DNA of 23,859 nucleotides from an uncultured Eubacteriales bacterium (GCA_900553135.1 USCO01000020.1:1-23859), one strand, 5' to 3'. Shown: positions 7,702 through 14,562, counted from the stretch's first letter. Notes: generated by a model not told the origin, from the letters alone. Numbers and translations: made by a program.

Positions 7702-7707
7702 ACTATA
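7702..7707 (-). promoter_or_regulatory. -10 element of the ccdA-tlpA promoter
   Basis: TATAGT on the minus strand sits in a CCGGTATAGT context that mirrors the CCGGTATAAT of the divergent promoter. No good -35 hexamer is found 16-18 bp upstream, which suggests dependence on an activator. The palindrome at 7730-7742 would be centred about 41 bp upstream of the predicted transcription start. Confidence 0.6.
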
Positions 7708-7729
7708 CCGGAAGGGAGGGGGCCCCTCC

Positions 7730-7742
7730 GTGACCAGGTCAC
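7730..7742. promoter_or_regulatory. Palindromic operator candidate between divergent promoters
   Basis: GTGACCAGGTCAC is a perfect 6+1+6 palindrome in the 195-bp gap between ccdA and the Crp/Fnr-type gene. Its TGA/TCA half-sites recall CRP/FNR sites, but the inner spacing is 5 rather than the usual 6. The likely ligand is the adjacent Crp/Fnr-family protein (inference). Confidence 0.55.
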
Positions 7743-7752
7743 AAAGGGGTAC

Positions 7753-7780
7753 TTGTGTCCGGGAGGAAAACCGGTATAAT
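7753..7780 (+). promoter_or_regulatory. Promoter of the Crp/Fnr - two-component operon
   Basis: TTGTGT (7753-7758) and TATAAT (7775-7780) are 16 bp apart. The start of transcription would be about 30 bp before the gene at 7816. The palindrome at 7730-7742 lies just upstream of the -35. Confidence 0.75.
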
Positions 7781-7815
7781 GAAGGAGAGAATTTTGATTG
7801 CATCGGGAGGCGCCT

Positions 7816-8478
7816 ATGGACCTTTTTCCCATTGAACAGTTGGCCTTTTGGCCCCATTTGACAGCCCAGGAGCAGCAGGACCTGAAGGATTCGGTGCGGC
7901 GCATGGACTACGACCAGGGGCAGCTCATCCGCTCCTCCGAGCGGGACTGCCTGGGGGCGCTGGTGATCCAGCAGGGGGTGATCCGTCTGTCCCTCACCTC
8001 GGAGGACGGAAGGGAGGCCACCATCGCCCGCATGACAGCGGGGGAGGTGTGCGTGCTCACCGCCTCCTGCATGCTCAGCGCCATCACCTTTGATGTACAG
8101 GTCCAGGCCGAGACGGCCTCCAGCGCCCTGGTCATCCCCGTGCAGCTGCTCTCCCGGCTCATGGGGGAGAACCTGTATGTGGAGAATTTTGTCTACAAAT
8201 CCGCGGTGGAGCGCTTCTCTGACGCCATCCGGGCGGTGGAGCAGATGCTGTTCATGACCCTGGAGCAGCGGGTGGTGAGCTACCTGCTGGACGAGTCGGC
8301 CCGCCTGGGCAGCGACACCATCCAGGTGACCCAGGAGCGTATGGCCCAGGCCATCGGCAGCGCCCGGGAGGCGGTGACCCGCACCCTGAAAAAGCTGTCC
8401 GAGGCGGGGGCGGTGGAGCTGTTCCGGGGGGGCGTGCGCCTGGTGGACCGGAAGGCCCTGTACGCCAGGGTATCCTGA
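7816..8478 (+). CDS. Crp/Fnr-family transcriptional regulator
   Basis: The 220-residue protein has a cyclic-nucleotide-binding-type beta-roll (about 15-115), a long dimer helix (about 120-160) and a Crp-type helix-turn-helix (about 168-192, including TQERMAQAIGSAREAVTRTL). The conserved E-x-x-S-R recognition-helix pattern is replaced by S-A-R-E-A-V-T-R. It lacks the N-terminal cysteine cluster of oxygen-sensing E. coli FNR. It carries three cysteines, at 45, 79 and 85, the last two in GEVCVLTASCML, so thiol or haem sensing is possible but unproven. The start was chosen at 7816 because GGGAGG lies 5 nt upstream. It is divergent from ccdA-tlpA and only 10 bp from the next kinase gene, implying co-transcription. 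Confidence 0.92.
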   Translation: MDLFPIEQLAFWPHLTAQEQQDLKDSVRRMDYDQGQLIRSSERDCLGALVIQQGVIRLSLTSEDGREATIARMTAGEVCVLTASCMLSAITFDVQVQAETASSALVIPVQLLSRLMGENLYVENFVYKSAVERFSDAIRAVEQMLFMTLEQRVVSYLLDESARLGSDTIQVTQERMAQAIGSAREAVTRTLKKLSEAGAVELFRGGVRLVDRKALYARVS

Positions 8479-8488
8479 GGGCGCGGCC

Positions 8489-10087
8489 ATGAAACGGTTT
8501 CAAAAGCTGCCCCTGGAAAAGCAGCTCTTTTACAGCTTTGTCAGCGTGTCCCTGGTGCTGCTGCTGCTCACCATGGGCATCATGCTCTATTTTGATATGA
8601 AGCGCCAGCTGAACAGCCTGGACCAGACCATCAGCTCCACGGCGGCCTACATCGCCGAGCTGGAGGGGGTGCAGGACATGCTGGAGCGGGGATACCCCGA
8701 CCCCCAGGTGTCCAAACAGCTGGACTCCATGAGCCGGAACGTCACCGAACTGAACGTAATTGTGATCTACAACACCACGGGCATGCGCTTTTACCACACC
8801 GACCGGCGGCAGAGCGGCGAGACCTTTGTCCAGGGAGACGAGGAGGCCATCCTCCAGGGCAGCGAGCCCTATATCACCACCGGCTATGGCACCTACGGCG
8901 CCCAGCGCCAGGCCTTCCACGCGGTGAAAAACAGCCAGGGGGAGATCATCGGCTTTGTTATGACCTCCATTTTTACCGCGGACATTCTGGCCCGGAACAA
9001 GGTGCTGGTCATTTACGCCCTGGCCATTCTGGCGGTGGTCTTTGTGGTGGGGCTGGCCCTGTCCCGGGGCATCGTGCAGCTGCTAAAGGGCTCCCTGAAG
9101 GGCCACCACCCCTACGAGCTGCTGGAGCTCTACCTGCGGCAGGCGGACGTGCTCAACGCCATTGAGGACGGCCTCATCGCCACCGACCTGGAGGGAAAGG
9201 TGATCTTCTCCAACCAGGCGGCCCTGAAGCTGCTGGGCCGGGAGATGGACGAGGTGCGGGGCCAGGAGCTGTGCCAGATCTTCCCCGAGAGCTGCTGCCG
9301 CCAGGTGGCACAGACCGGAGAGGCCACCCACAACCGCTCCTGCGTCATGGGAGAGCGGCAGGTGCTCTCCAGTGAGATCCCCATTCAGGGGGAGAAGGGG
9401 CTGGACGGGGTCCTGAGCGTCCTGCACGACAAGACCGAGATGATGCGCCTGTCCGACGAGCTCTCCGGCACCCGAAACACCCTGGACACCCTGCGCTTTT
9501 TTAACCACGAGTTTATGAACAAGCTCCACGTGATCCTGGGCTATCTCCAGACCGGGCAGGTGCCCAAGGCCATCTCCTTCATCGTCAACAGCAGCCTGGT
9601 CACCAGCCAGGCCATCCGGGAGACGGCGGACTGCATCCGGGTTTCCCGCCTGTGCGCCCTGGTCATCGGCAAGATGATGCACGCCGCCGAGCTGGGCATC
9701 CTGCTCACCGTGGCCCCCGACAGCTATTGCCGCAGCGACGACCTGCTCATGCCTGAGGGGGACTATGTGACCGTGGTGGGCAACCTGCTGGAAAACGCCA
9801 TTGAGGAACTGGCCCGCCAGGAAGGGGAGGTGCGGGAGGTCCGCCTGGCCCTGTACTGCCGCCCGGACTGCAACATTATCGTGTGCGAGGACACCGGCCA
9901 GGGTATTCCCCCGGGCATCCGGGAGCGGGTGCTGGAGAAGGGGGTGTCCTCCAAGGGGGAGGGCCGGGGCCTGGGCCTGCCCCTCATCCGCCAGATCGTG
10001 GAGGACCACGGCGGCACCCTGGACATTGTGACCGAGACGGGCGCGGGCACCTGCTTTACCATCACCCTGACCCAAAAGGAGACATGA
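8489..10087 (+). CDS. CitA/DcuS-type sensor histidine kinase
   Basis: The 532-residue membrane kinase has a first membrane helix at about 14-35, an extracytoplasmic PAS-like ligand domain at about 36-170 and a second helix at about 172-191. A cytoplasmic PAS follows at about 220-320, then an SpoOB-like phosphoacceptor helix with His340 in FNHEFMNKLH, as in CitA, DcuS and relatives. The ATPase domain shows an N-box (GNLLENAIEE, 431-440), DTGQGI (468-473) and GRGLGL (492-497). Family members sense extracellular di- or tricarboxylates and related small acids. Its regulator gene follows 1 bp after its stop codon, and a GltS-type transporter gene lies downstream, so an acidic amino acid or dicarboxylate ligand is a reasonable inference. 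Confidence 0.93.
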   Translation: MKRFQKLPLEKQLFYSFVSVSLVLLLLTMGIMLYFDMKRQLNSLDQTISSTAAYIAELEGVQDMLERGYPDPQVSKQLDSMSRNVTELNVIVIYNTTGMRFYHTDRRQSGETFVQGDEEAILQGSEPYITTGYGTYGAQRQAFHAVKNSQGEIIGFVMTSIFTADILARNKVLVIYALAILAVVFVVGLALSRGIVQLLKGSLKGHHPYELLELYLRQADVLNAIEDGLIATDLEGKVIFSNQAALKLLGREMDEVRGQELCQIFPESCCRQVAQTGEATHNRSCVMGERQVLSSEIPIQGEKGLDGVLSVLHDKTEMMRLSDELSGTRNTLDTLRFFNHEFMNKLHVILGYLQTGQVPKAISFIVNSSLVTSQAIRETADCIRVSRLCALVIGKMMHAAELGILLTVAPDSYCRSDDLLMPEGDYVTVVGNLLENAIEELARQEGEVREVRLALYCRPDCNIIVCEDTGQGIPPGIRERVLEKGVSSKGEGRGLGLPLIRQIVEDHGGTLDIVTETGAGTCFTITLTQKET

Positions 10088-10088
10088 C

Positions 10089-10793
10089 ATGCCATACCGG
10101 ACCATTATCATTGAGGACGACTCCATGGTGGCCGCCATCGACCGGCAGTATGTGGAGAGCGACCGGCGCTTTCAGGTGCAGAAGACCTTCAAAAGCGGCG
10201 GGGAGGCTTTGACGTTTTTAAAGGACCAGGAGACCGACCTTATTATCCTGGACTACTACACCCCGGCCATGACCGGCCTGGAGTTTATCGACGCCCTGCA
10301 CCGTCTGGGCAAGGCCCCCTCCATCATTATGGTGACCTCGGCCAGCGACGCGGACATCGTCCGGGCCCTGCTGAGCCGCGGGGTGCTGGACTATCTGGTC
10401 AAGCCCTTTGAGTTTGCCCGCTTCCGCCAGGCCATGGACAAGTTCCTCCAGCTGAAGACCCTGCTGGCCGAGGGGCAGACGGGGCTGGACCAGCGGGTCA
10501 TCGACCGCCTGCTCCAGGGCAATGAGGGGAGCCAGAAGGCCCAGTGTCAGCTGGGCAAGGGGCTCAGCGGCGCTACCCTGGCCCTCATCCGGGAGTTTCT
10601 CTCCCGGCACCGGGAGAGCGCCCTCACCAGCGAGGAGATCGCCGAAGGGGTAGGGCTGTCCCGCATCACCATCCGCCGGTATGTGAACCACATGGTGGAG
10701 ACGGAGGAGCTGGTGAGTACCATCGATTACCAGACCGGCGGCCGCCCCTCCATCCGCTACCGCTACATGGGCGCCCAGCGGGGAGAACAATAG
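10089..10793 (+). CDS. CitB/DcuR-type response regulator
   Basis: The 234-residue protein has an N-terminal receiver with acidic residues ED-D at 9-11, phosphoacceptor Asp55 in ILDYYTPAMTG, and a Lys in VKPFEF near 104. A C-terminal winged helix-turn-helix (about 165-230, containing EEIAEGVGLSRITIRRYVNHM) is of the type found in CitB/DcuR/MalR regulators. It starts one base after the kinase stop, so the two are translated as a pair. The most likely target is the transporter promoter in the next gap, where direct and inverted TGAATTTCA-like elements occur; this is inference. Confidence 0.93.
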   Translation: MPYRTIIIEDDSMVAAIDRQYVESDRRFQVQKTFKSGGEALTFLKDQETDLIILDYYTPAMTGLEFIDALHRLGKAPSIIMVTSASDADIVRALLSRGVLDYLVKPFEFARFRQAMDKFLQLKTLLAEGQTGLDQRVIDRLLQGNEGSQKAQCQLGKGLSGATLALIREFLSRHRESALTSEEIAEGVGLSRITIRRYVNHMVETEELVSTIDYQTGGRPSIRYRYMGAQRGEQ

Positions 10794-10804
10794 TTACAAA
10801 AGGG

Positions 10805-10859
10805 ATTCAATAGATACTAAAATTGAATTTCACCTCCCGATTCTCTAAACTGAATTTCA
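10805..10859 (+). promoter_or_regulatory. Repeated TGAATTTCA elements upstream of the symporter gene
   Basis: TGAATTTCA occurs at 10824-10832 and again at 10851-10859, with starts 27 bp apart; each copy is itself nearly palindromic (TGAA-T-TTCA). An inverted ATTCAAT/ATTGAAT pair (10805-10811 and 10822-10828) overlaps the first copy. A weak promoter TTGAAT (10823-10828) - 17 bp - TAAACT (10846-10851) could overlap them. These are candidate sites for the adjacent response regulator. Confidence 0.45.
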
Positions 10860-10865
10860 GGAGAA

Positions 10866-10881
10866 CCCGTAACAATACGGG
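10866..10881 (+). other. Small leader hairpin before the symporter gene
   Basis: CCCGTA (10866-10871), a four-base ACAA loop and TACGGG (10876-10881) form a 6-bp stem. It lies about 11 nt upstream of the AAGGAGG ribosome site. There is no T-run, so it is not a terminator; it may simply protect the 5' end of the mRNA. Confidence 0.5.
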
Positions 10882-10907
10882 AAAGAGAAATAAGGAGGTC
10901 TTGCACT

Positions 10908-12170
10908 ATGCCAACCCTGCAAGAAATCGCGGCCTACTTCGGCACCTACACCGCCGGAGCGGACGGAGCGGTCAGTTCGTTCAAGTTTGAGTACCTGACC
11001 AGCTTGGGCTTTGCCGCCATTGTGATTTTCCTGGGCCACGCCATCGTCAAGCGTTCCGCGCTGCTGCGGAAATTCGCCATCCCCGCCCCCGTTGTTTCGG
11101 GACTTCTGTTTTCCATCGTTATCGCCATTCTGAAGGGCAGCGGCATCATCGCCCTCTCCTTCAACGTCAGCACCATTCAGGACCTGTGTCAGAACATCTT
11201 CTTCATGTGCGTGGGCTTCGGCTTCAGCTGGAAGCTCATCCGCCACGCCGGCGGTAAGCTGTGTATCATGATCGCCATCGCCGCCTGCCTGCTCATCACC
11301 CTGCAGGACGTGCTGGGCGTGCTGGTGGGCAACCTGGTGGGCCTGGATCCCTTCCTGGCCCTGCAGTGCTCCTCCGCCTCCATGTCCGGCGGCGTGGGCA
11401 CCGCCTCCGCCTTCGGTCCCATCTTCATCAAGTGGGGCGCCCCTGAGTCTGCCACTGCGGTGGGCGTCACCGCCGGTACTCTGGGCAATATCATGGGCTC
11501 CCTCATCGGCGGTCCTGTGGCTGCCTTCCTCATCAGCCGTCACGGCCTGAAGTCCGACCCCAACGACAAGCCCGAGTCTGCCGCTGACGGCAAGATCAAG
11601 GAGCTGAACAACGGCCGCATGGTTTCCATGTTCGGTATGGTGCTGCTGCTGTGCGCCCTGGGCATGCCCATCTACTGCATCCTGGACAACATCCCCATGA
11701 TCGAGATGCCCAAGTTCATCGGCTGCCTGTTTGCCGGCGCCATCGCCCGCAACGTGATGGAGGCTGCCAACATCAAGTTCTACACCCCCGAGGTGGACGC
11801 CATCGAGCACATGTTCCTGGAGCTCTACCTGGCTCTGGTGCTCATGACCATCGACATCACCGCTCTGGCGGGCGTGGCCGGCCAGATGGGCGTCATCCTG
11901 CTGATGCAGGCGGTCCTCATGGCTCTGTTTGCCATCTTCGTTTCCTACAACATGTTCGGCCGCGACTACGGCGCCGCCGTTATGGCTGCCGGCAACTGCG
12001 GCTGGGGCTGCGGCTCCGGTCCCAACGCTGTGGCCAACGAGAAGGCCGTTATGGATCAGTACGGCTGGCACAATGTGGCCTGGGTGTTGTATCCCTCCTT
12101 CGCCGTTATCATCGACGATATTTACAACCCCATCTTCCTCTCACTGTTCGGAAGTATCTTCGCTTCTTGA
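10908..12170 (+). CDS. gltS: GltS-type sodium/glutamate symporter
   Basis: The 420-residue polytopic protein has about ten or more hydrophobic segments and two similar halves. It shows GltS-family hallmarks: SMSGGVGTASAFGP near 160-173 in the first re-entrant region, and NCGWGCGSGPNAVANEKAV in the second half, matching the family's GxGxxPxAxAN pattern. GltS proteins import glutamate with Na+. The start has AAGGAGG 9 nt upstream. Codon use is strongly biased toward C-ending and GC-rich codons, as in well-expressed genes. It follows a CitA/CitB-type two-component system and precedes an orphan TAXI binding protein. The substrate could be glutamate or a related dicarboxylate. The gene is closed by a strong terminator. 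Confidence 0.9.
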   Translation: MPTLQEIAAYFGTYTAGADGAVSSFKFEYLTSLGFAAIVIFLGHAIVKRSALLRKFAIPAPVVSGLLFSIVIAILKGSGIIALSFNVSTIQDLCQNIFFMCVGFGFSWKLIRHAGGKLCIMIAIAACLLITLQDVLGVLVGNLVGLDPFLALQCSSASMSGGVGTASAFGPIFIKWGAPESATAVGVTAGTLGNIMGSLIGGPVAAFLISRHGLKSDPNDKPESAADGKIKELNNGRMVSMFGMVLLLCALGMPIYCILDNIPMIEMPKFIGCLFAGAIARNVMEAANIKFYTPEVDAIEHMFLELYLALVLMTIDITALAGVAGQMGVILLMQAVLMALFAIFVSYNMFGRDYGAAVMAAGNCGWGCGSGPNAVANEKAVMDQYGWHNVAWVLYPSFAVIIDDIYNPIFLSLFGSIFAS

Positions 12171-12186
12171 ATGAATCCCTCTTCCT

Positions 12187-12230
12187 AAACCGTTCCGCGG
12201 CGCAGTCTCTGCGCCGCGGAACGGTTTTTT
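12187..12230 (+). terminator. Strong intrinsic terminator after the symporter gene
   Basis: A 16-bp perfect GC-rich stem (12190-12205 with 12209-12224), extended by A-T pairs, has a TCT loop and is followed by six T residues. It separates the symporter transcript from the TAXI gene. Confidence 0.95.
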
Positions 12231-12244
12231 GTCGTTTCTTCCGC

Positions 12245-12274
12245 TTGTGAAAAAAGGATGAAGTATGGTATAGT
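12245..12274 (+). promoter_or_regulatory. Promoter of the TAXI binding-protein gene
   Basis: TTGTGA (12245-12250) and TATAGT (12269-12274) are separated by 18 bp, located just after the symporter terminator and about 50 bp before the coding start. The TAXI gene can therefore be expressed independently of the symporter. Confidence 0.75.
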
Positions 12275-12330
12275 AAAGCGAAAAAGGAAGAGGACGCAGA
12301 CAGGAGAGAGACAGGGCGAAAGGGAGACTT

Positions 12331-13326
12331 ATGAGAACGAAACAAGTATGGAGAACAGGACTGCTGCTGGCGGCGGCTTTGAGCCTGGGACTCACCGGCT
12401 GCGGGACCACAGGCGGGCAGACGGGGTCGGAGCAGGACTCCCTGACGGTGCTGACCATCGGCACGGCGGACAGCGGGGGGTCCATGTATCCCATTGGCAG
12501 CGCCATTGCCCAGGCCATCACCGACGCGGACAGCACGGTGAAGGTGAACATCAGCGCGTCCACAGGATCCACCATGAATGTGGAAGCTCTGGCCGCGGGA
12601 GAGATCGACCTGGGCCTGGTGTCGGGGGATGTGGCCTATGCCGCCTATCATGGGCAGGATGTTTTTGAACAGCCTGTGGAGGGTCTGCGGGCGGTGGCGG
12701 CGCTGGACACCAGCGTGTCCACCTGGCTGGCCCCCTCTTCCACAGGGGCTGTGTATGTCCATGACCTGGTGGGCATGTCTGTGGGGGTAGGCCCCCAGAC
12801 CTCCTCCACGGAGCTGTCCGCCCGCATTGCGGTGGATGTTCTGGACCTGGACCGGGAGGGGACCCAGCTGGAAAACTGCGCCCTGGGGGCCGCGGTGGAG
12901 CGGGTGGACGGCGTGGACCTGGACGCCATCCACGGCTTTTCCGGCAGCCCCATCCCGGGGCTGACGGAGCTGGCAGAGAAGCGCAGCTGCACCGTGCTGC
13001 GCTATGACCAGCAGGAGCTGGAGGATATCCTGGCCCGGAACAGCTGCTATTACCGGGTGACCATCCCCGCCGGAACCTATCCCGGTCAGGAGGATGTGGA
13101 GAGCTTTGGGGTAAAATGCCTGCTGTGCGTCAGCGAGGATATGGACGAGGAGCAGGTATACCGCCTGACCAAGGCCCTGTGGGAGAGCCGGGAGAACCTG
13201 GCCCAGAGCCACCCGGCCCTGAAGGAGATGCTGCAGGAGGGGTTTATGGACCAGGATCTGCCCATTCCTCTGCACCCCGGAGCCCAGCGCTTTTATGAAG
13301 AGATGAACCAGCAGGGAGCCATTTGA
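12331..13326 (+). CDS. TAXI-family (TRAP-associated) solute-binding lipoprotein
   Basis: The 331-residue protein has a lipoprotein signal with lipobox LTGC (Cys24), so it is tethered outside the membrane. The mature part follows the TAXI subfamily of TRAP solute receptors: an opening TIGTADSGGSMYPIGSAIAQ segment, a STGSTMNVEALAAGEIDLGLVSGD segment and a TSSTELSARIAVDVL segment. TAXI receptors normally deliver substrates such as glutamate or other organic acids to a fused DctQM (FusA-type) membrane protein, but none is visible here. The immediate upstream neighbour is a GltS symporter, and the downstream neighbour is the unrelated pst cluster. The ribosome site AAGGGAG lies 5-6 nt before the ATG. 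The receptor may be an orphan or work with the symporter. Confidence 0.9.
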   Translation: MRTKQVWRTGLLLAAALSLGLTGCGTTGGQTGSEQDSLTVLTIGTADSGGSMYPIGSAIAQAITDADSTVKVNISASTGSTMNVEALAAGEIDLGLVSGDVAYAAYHGQDVFEQPVEGLRAVAALDTSVSTWLAPSSTGAVYVHDLVGMSVGVGPQTSSTELSARIAVDVLDLDREGTQLENCALGAAVERVDGVDLDAIHGFSGSPIPGLTELAEKRSCTVLRYDQQELEDILARNSCYYRVTIPAGTYPGQEDVESFGVKCLLCVSEDMDEEQVYRLTKALWESRENLAQSHPALKEMLQEGFMDQDLPIPLHPGAQRFYEEMNQQGAI

Positions 13327-13359
13327 CACTTTGACAAACTGAACACGGTTTTTCCAGAG

Positions 13360-13404
13360 AAGCCCGGAGATTTTACACAAAAACCTCCGGGCTTCGCCTT
13401 ATTT
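13360..13404 (+). terminator. Intrinsic terminator after the TAXI gene
   Basis: A 10-bp stem (AAGCCCGGAG at 13360-13369 with its complement at 13385-13394) has a 15-nt loop and is followed by a T-rich CGCCTTATTTT. The imperfect T-run suggests moderate efficiency. Confidence 0.7.
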
Positions 13405-13457
13405 TACATGGATTTAACATAGATAAGCTTTCTCATTTTACATAGCGCCTTTATACT
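13403..13457 (+). promoter_or_regulatory. Pho boxes and promoter of the pst operon
   Basis: TTTACA (13403-13408) and TTAACA (13414-13419) are separated by 5 bp, giving the 11-bp period of Gram-positive PhoP sites (TTNACA-type repeats). A third TTTACA lies at 13437-13442. A TATACT -10 element (13452-13457) follows, with no good -35, as expected for an activator-dependent promoter. The operon encodes its own PhoP/PhoR-type pair, which fits autoregulated phosphate-starvation control. Confidence 0.75.
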
Positions 13458-13536
13458 CAGACCAGCAAAGGGAACAAAACACCTTGCAAAATCTCAAGTG
13501 ATGTAAAGTTACAGCGTTAAAAGGAGAATGATGAAT

Positions 13537-14403
13537 ATGAAAAAGCTTGCTTGCCTCGGCCTGTCCCTGGCCATGGCCCTGGGCCTGATGACCGGATGCG
13601 GTTCCAGCAACAACGGCGATGCCACCAGCAATCAGGATCAGAGCGGTACTTCCCAGACTCAGACCCAGCTGACCGGCACCGTGAACACCGACGGCTCCAC
13701 CTCCATGGAGAGCGTGGTCAAGGCTCTGGGCGAGGCTTTTATGGAGATGAATCCTGAGGTCACCGTGAACTACTCCGGCACCGGTTCCGGCACCGGCATC
13801 CAGTCCGCCATCGACGGCACCTGCGACCTGGGCCTGTCCTCCCGTGCTCTGAAGGACGAGGAGAAGACCAACGGTGCTGTGGAGAACATCGTGGCTCTGG
13901 ACGGCGTGGCCGTGGTCATCAACCCCGCCAACGGCGTGGAGGACCTGACTGTGGAGCAGATCGCTCAGATCTTCACCGGCGAGATCACCAACTGGTCTGA
14001 GCTGGGCGGCACCGACGGCGAGATCGCTGTGTTCGGCCGTGAGGCTGGTTCCGGCACCCGCGGCGCCTTCGAGGAGATCGTGGGCGTGGATAACTGCAAG
14101 TACACCAACGAGTACTCCTCCACCGGCGACGTGATCGGCAACGTGGCTTCCAACCCCAACGCCATCGGCTACGCTTCTCTGTCCGCTGTGGATGACACCG
14201 TGAAGGCCGTGAAGGTCAACGGTGTGGCTCCTTCCGAGGACACCGTGAAGGACGGTACTTACGAGATCCAGCGTCCCTTCGTCATGGTCACCAAGGACGG
14301 CGCTGAGCTGTCCGAGGCTGCCCAGGCTTTCCTGGAGTTCGCCATGAGCGAGGATGCCGCTGACATCATCGCCGCTGCCGGCGCTGTGTCTCCCAAGGGC
14401 TAA
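13537..14403 (+). CDS. pstS: Phosphate ABC transporter substrate-binding lipoprotein PstS
   Basis: The protein has 288 residues from the chosen start, with lipobox LMTGC (Cys21). Phosphate-binding motifs are visible: DGSTSMESV at the domain start, SGTGSGTGIQSAIDG, SSRALKDEE and EAGSGTRGAFEEIV. It captures inorganic phosphate outside the membrane and passes it to PstCAB. In-frame ATGs lie at 13528, 13531 and 13537. The AAGGAG ends at 13526, leaving 1, 4 and 10 nt, so I favour 13537 (MKKL), with 13531 a close alternative. Codon use is that of a highly expressed gene. Pho boxes precede it, and a partial terminator separates it from pstC. Confidence 0.95.
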   Translation: MKKLACLGLSLAMALGLMTGCGSSNNGDATSNQDQSGTSQTQTQLTGTVNTDGSTSMESVVKALGEAFMEMNPEVTVNYSGTGSGTGIQSAIDGTCDLGLSSRALKDEEKTNGAVENIVALDGVAVVINPANGVEDLTVEQIAQIFTGEITNWSELGGTDGEIAVFGREAGSGTRGAFEEIVGVDNCKYTNEYSSTGDVIGNVASNPNAIGYASLSAVDDTVKAVKVNGVAPSEDTVKDGTYEIQRPFVMVTKDGAELSEAAQAFLEFAMSEDAADIIAAAGAVSPKG

Positions 14404-14419
14404 TTCCTGCGAGCGATCA

Positions 14420-14450
14420 AAACAAGCCCCCGGTCTCCGGGGGCTTGTTT
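14420..14450 (+). terminator. Terminator-like hairpin between pstS and pstC
   Basis: A 14-bp perfect stem (14420-14433 with 14437-14450) has a TCT loop. The T-run is built into the 3' arm and is interrupted (CTTGTTTC), so read-through is likely. It could raise pstS mRNA above the rest of the operon. Confidence 0.8.
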
Positions 14451-14481
14451 CAAACCTAGCTGTCTCCCCTTCTGCAGATTC

Positions 14482-14532
14482 CTCAGTTGACACGGGGGCA
14501 TGATACAAGTTCGTGTCTCAGTGTCAGCTGAG
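14482..14532 (+). other. Second long hairpin in the pstS-pstC gap
   Basis: CTCAGTTGACAC (14482-14493) pairs with GTGTCAGCTGAG (14521-14532): 12 bp with one G-U wobble across a 27-nt loop. No T-run follows. The left arm contains a TTGACA, but no matching -10 is found at the right spacing, so I read it as an RNA structure rather than a promoter. Confidence 0.5.
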
Positions 14533-14562
14533 GAGACAAACGAAAAGAAAAGGTTGAGTGAT

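Noticed and set aside
7621..8490. Upstream extension of the ccdA frame on the minus strand
   Set aside because: It runs antisense through the Crp/Fnr gene. The CcdA family N-terminus and a GGAGG site place the start at 7620.
14487..14515. Possible independent promoter for pstC starting with TTGACA
   Set aside because: No -10-like hexamer occurs 16-18 bp downstream, and the TTGACA is part of a long hairpin arm.
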